The notes beneath the pieces were generated by a model. The model did not search any database, was not told the DNA's origin, and saw nothing but the letters and a program-made list of their open reading frames with translations. The position numbers and the translations under genes are program-made. Positions 33,705 through 40,455 of a stretch of DNA of 40,455 nt are shown piece after piece. Origin of the DNA: Symsagittifera roscoffensis (taxonomy: Eukaryota; Xenacoelomorpha; Acoela; Convolutidae). The stretch is from contig NW_026971559.1 in the NCBI RefSeq assembly GCF_963678635.1, positions 1 through 40,455 of the forward strand, written 5' to 3'. Positions within the stretch are counted from its first letter, which is position 1, and every line of letters starts with the position of its first letter.

Positions 33705-34204
33705 AGATTAATTCTACATACGCAAGGATTGTTCGAAATTGAGCCATAATTCCTTTTTTTTCAGTGTGTTCTGATAAATTATAGGTTGTGTTGTGTTTTC
33801 AAACACATTAATTGAGAGGGTAATTGGTAAAGTTTAAAATGTTTAACGACCGAGCGGAATAATTTATCAAAGTGTAAAATTCTCCCGACCAACGTTTGAA
33901 AGTCCTATTACGATAATTTTTGATAGTGTTCTAACTAACTGAATTTATGTTGAAAATATCTGAATTTATACTAAAATTTCATTGAAAAAAAATGGTTTTG
34001 AAAAAATATTGTTAATTTTTTAAAGATAGGTAACAATATGAAAAGCAATTAAATCACTGCCTTGGAGAAACTTAACTGAGTTCTTTTTTAATTGTGCATA
34101 CGGCTCGCTAGTTTAATAATGTATTCGAATCCTCATTTTGTTGTCTTCAAATTGATAGGTACTTCGAGATCTTTGTTGTATTTTGAACTTTTCCAATGCC
34201 AATA

Positions 34205-36144
34205 TCAATGTTCATTTGTTGATTGTTTTGTCAACCAATTTGAATCTGTCAATCCTCTTCTTACAGCAGTATTACGTCTTGCTGCATAGAGAAACCTTTC
34301 AATACAGCAAAATTCTACATCAGAAACTCCGGGCTCATTCTTATCATGTTTTTTAGGAACAGCGCAATTTGTGCGCGGGAAAAATAATTCCGGCAGGCAC
34401 ACGGGAAAAGATTCCACTTTGCAGCGGCTAAAGTTCTTTAATCGATCATTTCTATGGTTTTGAAGCCATTTGAATTTTCTTCTTAGGTTATTACAAAGTC
34501 CTTTAAAAACTCTTTCCGTATCCGTCTCCAGTTTCTCGAATGTGTTTACATGGCATTGCTATGCAAAACAATGTAGTACAACTCCAGCAATTTGAGTTTG
34601 GCCTTTTGAAGAATTAAAAACCTGAAAATAAATTGTTCCTTGTATTCACTGGTTGTTTTCAGAAAGTTCCATCTCTTTTAAGCCTTTTTCACAATCTATG
34701 ATTGCTTGGAAAAATTATTGTTTTTCTGCTCTGTGAGTCTTATCATAGCCGGAGTAATGAGTTATTGTGTGTGGGGATCCTTCAAAAATTTGATAACACT
34801 AGGAGCTGTTACCCAGAATCTTCATGGTCTCTGCAACAACTCCAGAGGGTAGATTCTTGTTTATTTCTCTTCGAGTATCAAGAACAGATTGAACAATGTG
34901 AATTAGGTGAACAGAGAGTGAACATGTTGAACTAGGTGTGAACTGAAGGAAACGAAAAAATTCTGTACACTGAAGCCCAAGTACTAGATAGAGGTTAGGA
35001 AGAAGAGTGATGATCCTGCTTTTTTGCAGTTCAACTCATCGGCAACTATCAAAACACCCTTGAATCAAGCCAGAAAGGGATCCGATTTTTTTGTTTGCAA
35101 GTAAAAAATCAAAAAAGAGAGGTCTTTTGATCGGAAAAATAGTCTTGACTTGATTCATGACGGTAGTTGTTGTTTTGAATGGTCCCCACTACTCACAACC
35201 ACTCATTTCCTAAAATTTTTAGCCTTTTTCTTTTCAATAATTTTGTCTTGACTCATCCGTTTCTTTGTCTCTTTTTTTTGCTCGTTTCAGTATCTTGATC
35301 CGACAACAGTGGACGGCTTTTGTGAGAGGAGCATCAGTGATGGTAGCAATGCATAGCCTCAAATACTGTTTTATATTGGTTGTTTTAACCAATAATACCG
35401 AAACACGGAATTTTTTGCTTGCCATTTGTGTAAAAAACTCAATTTCACACTGTATTCTTGAGAAAATTAGGTTCTCGGAATCTTTTTTTTGTTTGTTCCA
35501 GCCTGGAATCTTTAGTTTTTGAAGTCATAATTCCTTTTTGAGAAAAATTATATGTGCACTCTATGACAAATTGAGATTAGATCTAACTGAAAAGCATCAA
35601 TTTCTTCAACTAGTTTTGCAAGTGATTGACAATTTTTGAATATAAGTTTGATTGATCACTTTTCACGTAAAAACGATTGATGTCTTCTTTTTTTTTTCTT
35701 AAAAAATTGTTGTCCACTTCATAGAATGGGTAGAATTTGTGATTTTTCCCGTTTTGTAAGCAGATTTTTCCTAGATGCGGACGCTTGCAACCCAAATTCA
35801 ACATATCGATGGTAAATTTCCATTTTTGTTATTTCATGACTACAAGAGCAGGAAAGAGTTTTTATATACCAGCGTAACAATTTTTTGAAATTACTCACAT
35901 TTTTGTTGTTCCATATGCTTTTCATAAAAGGGAACTGTTTAAATCATGATGGTGGAACTGATTAGTTTCATAGCTTTTTCTACGCATTTCGATGATCAAA
36001 TCATCCATTTACTGCTTTTTGGTAGTCTTTGAAAGTTTTTTCTAGTTACTTCTCATTGTATAACAAAAAATTTTCATATCCTGGCATTTTTGTCCTGGCA
36101 AATTTGCTTATCTGGACTGCCAATTCATTCGTCGGGAAAAATAA
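34205..36144 (-). pseudogene. Broken family B DNA polymerase (right arm)
   Basis: The minus-strand twin of the left-arm polymerase. It keeps the stretch replaced in the left arm: SIWNNKNVSNFKKLLRWY (frame 35719-35925) and LNLGCKRPHLGKICL with FYPFYE (frame 35610-35804), both typical of the family. Lesions include TGA for the Trp codon in the PDEW motif (about 36130) and TAG for the Tyr codon of NSSYG (34799-34832), so the active site cannot be made. ETDTERVF again shows DTE for DTD, as in the other arm. FFPRTNC and KKHDKNEPG lie in frame 34205-34417. Together with the left arm this shows one pseudogene that was already damaged, then duplicated in inverted orientation and damaged further. Confidence 0.75.
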
Positions 36145-36944
36145 TTCTAATTCACTTGCTTATAAGTTTTTAAAAATGAATCATATTTTGTTCTCATCCC
36201 ATAAACTCCATTATTTTGACAAACTGTACATCCAAACCTTCAAAAGATGATTACTTTTTTAATGACTTTTTTCAATCTGGCAGAGAATAAGCGTACTGCT
36301 CTAAATGCAGTTTCAAACCAATCAGCTAATTTTTCTGGATTCTTAGGAAATACTTAGGCACATCAACTTATATGTCATTTTCAATAAAATCCACTTCATG
36401 CTCCAACACTTCCATTTTTTCGTCAAAAAAATACCATTCAGGTTATCGAAGGTCTTTCTGACTCAATCATTGATTCTATTCTCATTCGCAGCTTCTTTTC
36501 AGATAGAAGCACTAAGATGGAAGCAAAATCAGTATTAGAAAAATTATGTGTGTACCCCATGACATATTGAGATTAGATATAACTGAAAAGCATCAATCTC
36601 TACAACTAGTTTTGCAAGGGATTGACAAATTACGAATATAAGTTTGATTACTTCTAGCGTCTATTCTCATTTTGATTTTTCTCATGTTTAAAAGCTGTTC
36701 GGTTGCAGGACGATCCTGCCAATCAACACACTGAAGTTATTTTAGGTTTATTTATCCTCTCCAACATCATTTCAGTTGTTGTTAGTCCTGAATGTTAAAA
36801 TTAGGTAACTCTGTGATGTAGGTGACTGAACTAGTTGCCCTTCTCAAAAGACTACTCAGGGGTCTTCAAGTCACCACAAAATTTGAGCTCTTTTACTCGA
36901 TTATAAACAATCATGCTGGCTGGAATAGTTCAAATATAAGACCG

Positions 36945-37195
36945 CAACCTAAGAAAAAACCGGCGCGACCCAAACTTGGCAATTCCAGACCGGCGTGACT
37001 TTAAATTGGCAGTTACAGACCGGCGCGACCGAAACTTGGCAATTGAAGGTTGGCGCGACCAGCGCGACTCAAAAAACCGCCCGGATCGGCGCGACCTAAG
37101 GTAATGGCGCAACCGGCGTGACCTAAGGTAATCGCGCGACCGGCGCGACTGAAAATTTTCAAAACTCGACCGGCGCGACTGAGAATAAACGCGAC
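36945..37195 (-). repeat. CpG-dense array, inverted copy
   Basis: ggcgcgac/gaccggcgcgac units, the reverse complement of 29130-29385. Long minus-strand frames here (36930-37304) are repeat artefacts. Confidence 0.88.
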
Positions 37196-38839
37196 GGAGA
37201 AATTTCTGGTTAAGTAAAGGTACTTTCCGCGATTCATACTCTATTAAAAAAAATAGGCTGGATTTGTTTCTGAAAAAAAAATTCGAATTAGTACCGATCT
37301 TCATCTAACAAGAAAGGAAGTTTTGCTTTTTTCTAAGTAAAAGCTCAAGTTTCTGGAACATGTAACAAAATATTACATTCAGTTTCATTTTTGATCCGAC
37401 AGTGAAATTCTTAATACTCAATTTAAAAAATTGTTTTCTTAATCGGTTAAAAAAGTAGGCTAGTTCTTTTTTCTTCATTATTTTAATTTTTTAAAAATTC
37501 AAAGTCCTGTTTATCATTCAAAAATTCGGAACAATAATTCGAAAAGTAGTGTTTAAATTTTACACAAAAAAAACTTTTTCAACCCAATTTTTAATCAAAA
37601 CAAAAAAAAATTGATTTTATTCTCATACTGTTGGAATAAACTTTTCTTAAAATTTTTTTTTTAAATTTTTGTTTAAACAGTGAAACTAGATGATTTGTTC
37701 AAGAGCTAAAATTCCAGTTGACAAAACAACCATTAGAAACTTGATTAAATGTTGATTTGCGATAAAAAAAAATTTGACAAAACTTGTAAGAAAAATTTAA
37801 AAAAATTTTGCTTGTAAAAAAAACTGAAATATTATTCGCGTTTTTTGTAATTTTTAATTGAAACATTTTTTGCATTTTATTGAAAAATATACATATACTA
37901 TTGCGTTTTGTTGAAGAAACTGAACAACTTTTTGCGTTTTGTTGAAAAATGAAAGCAGTAACGAAAATTGCACGGAGATTTTCATAAGACAAAAAACGTA
38001 TCAAACAATTTTGCAAACATTTCGATAAAACAAATTTCTTTTAGATTTCGTTTATTTTAACACACAAACGGACACAATCACCAAACACAAATCTATAGCC
38101 AACAAGTTTAATTTTTTGAGATGTGTGTCCTTCTAGTGTTGTCTTTCTAGAAATTTTTAGCCAAAACTTGTATATAAATTTATCAGTTTCTGTTAACACA
38201 GGAATAACTATATTTGAGTTTTTTGCGCCATAAAAAATTTTTTCTGTCAATTTTTGGCATTTTTTCTGCTCGGTTGCAAGTTTTTGCGAACAGCCCAATT
38301 ATTTGATTAACAACATCGCAGTTTGATAAATGAAATTGGCAATGTCATGAAAATGTAACCAATATTTTGGTATCTAAAATGTTGCTGACACAATCGCTGC
38401 GAAAATTGATCATGAGTTGAACTGATTATAAATAAATGGAAAATAAAATTGCTCAAGGAATAGTAACTTAAGTGTCAGCGACACAATAGTCTTGGGTTAC
38501 CCTATGTTTTTTTGAAAAATCACTGGAAACAGAAAAAATTACTGATTTTTCTTCATAATTGGAAAAGATTTGGAAGAGTTTGACAATCAACAGCAACCAT
38601 CTAGAACATTGCTTGTTGCTGGGAATCGTCAATTTTTTTTAGAAGGACTAATTTCCTATTAGGAAGTGTCTCACAAAGTTCTATATTCAGTGCTATTCCC
38701 TATTTTGAATAATTGAATGACTCAGGCTGTTTCTTACTTTTTTAGTCTCATTTTCAGTTTTTTTTATGTCATGTATGATCATTTTATTCTCCTATTCAAA
38801 CAAATACTCAAGTAAAGATTTTAGTCCCATTTATTTTGA
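37196..38839. other. AT-rich region with one shared fragment
   Basis: Mostly poly-A/T-rich with no supported gene. 38276-38380 is the reverse complement of the left-arm-only segment at 30427-30545. The minus-strand frame 38041-38298 adjoins it and has no recognised motif. The 37699-38016 minus-strand frame is low-complexity. Confidence 0.45.
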
Positions 38840-38875
38840 AATTTCAAAAAATCTAACAAGAATCGGGATATTTGC

Positions 38876-39301
38876 ATGGTCCCAAAAACTATCCAGGGGA
38901 AAAACTATTTTAACCCGGCTTCCAAGTTTCCGACCCCAATGATTTCTCTCAAATCAAAAAACATCAGCCAGTCTAGTTTGGAGAAAAAAAAGAAGGAGAG
39001 GCAATTTAGAAATACTGTTATTAACGATGCTGAAAACATTGACATCGTTCCTATTATGGAACTCATCGCTGGCAAAGAGTCAACTATGGATCAGGAGCTT
39101 GCAATCTGCAACAAAATGTTTGACATAGCAAATTATTGTAGAAGTCAAGTTTGTGTCCAATCAGTTTTCCGCTACCTTTTCAAATTAATTCATTCGTTAG
39201 ATTTTTACTCATCTTCTGAGCAATTTTCCGATGAATTCGCTGAATCAGAGCAAGAGAAACGCTTTAATGCTCTAAAATCAAAAAATTCAGAAAACAGGTA
39301 A
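38876..39301 (+). CDS. Exon-like 141-residue hypothetical protein
   Basis: This is the longest clean coding frame in the right part of the window. It starts MVPKTIQGKNYFNPASKFPT, after an in-frame stop ~36 bases upstream. Composition is protein-like: a basic KKKKER helix near residue 40, a long helical middle with IDIVPIMELIAGKESTMDQE and ANYCRSQVC, and an acidic/Ser-rich C-terminus (SSSEQFSDEFAESEQEK). The last codons read aac agg taa, so the stop overlaps a CAG|GTAACA donor-like site at 39298, and the true protein may continue in another exon. No domain is recognised. It is ~310 bp upstream of integrase copy 2 on the same strand, so it may be an element gene or a host exon. Unlike its neighbours it has no frame damage. 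Confidence 0.45.
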   Translation: MVPKTIQGKNYFNPASKFPTPMISLKSKNISQSSLEKKKKERQFRNTVINDAENIDIVPIMELIAGKESTMDQELAICNKMFDIANYCRSQVCVQSVFRYLFKLIHSLDFYSSSEQFSDEFAESEQEKRFNALKSKNSENR

Positions 39302-39611
39302 CACACAAAAAAATCCTCTTTACAAAAAAATAATCATTTTAAGTCCAACTACAGTGTAACAATTGAAATCTATCATCACACCATTTGTCATCAAATGATC
39401 GAAATTTTATGGATCAGCTTGATTTATCTCCGTACTCAATATATCAGTCACAGAGTAAGCTTCCTTAAAATTGAAAATGGATCAAAAAGATAGAAATGAC
39501 CATGTTGTATTAATTTTTTTGATTCTAATCACAGTGTTGTAAACGCAAGATTGGAAACAAGTTACTATAAGCACTTCAAAATTTGGGAGAAATAGAGCAA
39601 CTTGGATTTTT
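39302..39611. other. Gap between hypothetical exon and integrase copy 2
   Basis: AT-rich sequence with stops in all frames and no recognisable motif. It could be an intron if the 39298 donor is used. Confidence 0.35.
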
Positions 39612-40455
39612 TTGAACCCTAAAAAAAGAAGAAATAATAAGTTGTGTTCTAGAGGTAGGTGGAGCAGCTCACAGTTCAATCAATGGCTAGAAAATAGCAA
39701 GGAGGTTATCAAAGGAAACCTATTCTTACAAATCAAGAAATCAATTACAGATTTTGATCCACCAATCAGACGATTTCGGATTTTTCAAGCTTCTTCATTA
39801 TATATCATTCAAATCTGGTGTACGGACATGGTTTGTTTAGAAAAGTTCACTAGCCAAAACAATTGAACCAAATACTTATTTGTCGCTGTTGGCTTTTCTC
39901 CCGCAATTGTCTGAGTTAAAAAAAAAGCCAAAGATACTTTGCAAGCTTTCAAAAATTGATTTCTCGGAAAAACACTACTAAAAAATGTTCGTTGATAAAA
40001 CAACAGCACCTGGAGGAAATCTCATTTTTTTGTGAGAAGAACTATGTTGAAGTTTCTTAAACGAAGAGTGAGACAAAAGCAGTAATTGCAGATAGAGCAT
40101 CCAGTCTATAAAACATATATTGAAAGGTTATATTGAAGATCATGATAAACAAGTTATTCTTAGGTTGCTACAAATTGTTTGTACAGCGAATTGTCATAAT
40201 TTTGTTGATTGAAAAACTTCCAAAAATTACTCAAAACATTTTTTTCTAAAATCAATTTTGTAAACAAAAAAAAACGTTTACGATACCTATTAATCCGAAA
40301 TCAAAATGAGGAATAGAGTAACAAATTCGAAAAAAATTTCAACTCAAAAAGTTAGCAAGTTTTATTTTACAGATAAATTTTTTAAAAGATCTTCAATGTC
40401 AACAAAAAACCACCAATATAAATCATCAAAGATCTGGAGAGAGAAGAATGTCTGG
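39612..40455 (+). pseudogene. Broken DDE integrase, copy 2, runs off window
   Basis: This copy extends further 5' than copy 1. After a basic start (NPKKRRNNKLCSRGRW) it shows FNQWLENSKEVIKG, then DPPIRRFRIF, and WCTDMVCLEKFTSQN with the first catalytic Asp at 39825-39827. A stop follows at 39864. The remainder is readable only in pieces: YLFVAVGF, FVDKTTAPGG, then KSETKAVIADRA, where the catalytic Glu codon has become Asp (GAT 40091-40093) next to an indel. Downstream sequence matches 33008-33220. The match to copy 1 is strong and continues to the window edge. The WLE helix before the catalytic core fits the N-terminal region of Polinton-type integrases. Confidence 0.68.

Larger units (their letters stand above)
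33705..37195 (-). repeat. Right arm of 8-kb palindrome
   Basis: The inverted counterpart of 29130-32493, from agattaattctac at 33705 out to the inverted CpG array ending near 37195, beyond which similarity to the left arm stops. Confidence 0.9.

Noticed and set aside
37699-38016. 105-residue minus-strand frame
   Set aside because: Very AT-rich, low-complexity Phe/Lys/Asn composition, with no motif and no splice context.

Overview
This is AT-rich, intron-style eukaryotic DNA, most likely from an invertebrate animal. The signs are candidate splice sites and an AATAAA signal, tRNA-derived and hAT-like non-autonomous repeats, kilobase-scale satellite arrays, and fossils of a Polinton/adintovirus-like element. 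There is no bacterial gene organisation, and I cannot name the species from sequence alone. Most of the window is repeats. Gene calls rest on motifs read by eye, and no alignment or search was run.

Left part (1-8300). Bases 1-1716, minus strand, hold a decayed cluster of small conserved proteins of the kind carried by Polinton/adinto-like elements: a protein cut by the window edge, a 'GNVP'-motif protein, and two copies of a protein with an 'SPRNLQQ' motif. The two copies lie in direct repeats that flank a small basic ORF. Short unassigned minus-strand ORFs follow to about 3060. A two-helix membrane-protein terminal exon lies at 5634-5927 (+) with an AATAAA signal downstream, and a possible upstream exon lies at 3888-3968. 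Between them are a 152-bp foldback element, a tRNA-derived relic and a hAT-like MITE.

Middle part (8300-29690). A large composite repeat occurs as three main copies. Each has a leader (starting near ATATGAGACCC), a 2.7-3.8 kb degenerate array of a roughly 20-bp unit (about ATGATCCCTATGTATAACYA), and a 2-kb non-repetitive block. Main arrays: 10030-12767, 15005-18268, 23065-26843. Blocks: 12768-14745, 18269-20273, 20942-22802, 26844-28790, plus a fragment at 29388-29690. Two of the blocks run into CpG-dense ~30-bp arrays (20274-20835, 28791-29385) that flip orientation internally. The first unit is a mosaic, nearly identical to the third on its left and to the second on its right, which points to recent unequal exchange or conversion, or to an assembly problem.

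Right part (29130-40455). An 8-kb palindrome has ~3.4-kb arms at 29130-32493 and 33705-37195, with a 1.2-kb spacer. Each arm runs from CpG array through block fragment into a broken family-B DNA polymerase pseudogene (+ in the left arm, - in the right arm). The spacer carries a broken DDE integrase. A second copy of this integrase lies at 39612-40455, preceded by an intact 141-codon exon-like ORF (38876-39301). Polymerase, integrase and the left-edge proteins together suggest that a Polinton/adintovirus-like element colonised this locus and decayed, and that its remains were later duplicated along with the satellites. Nothing here looks like a complete working element.
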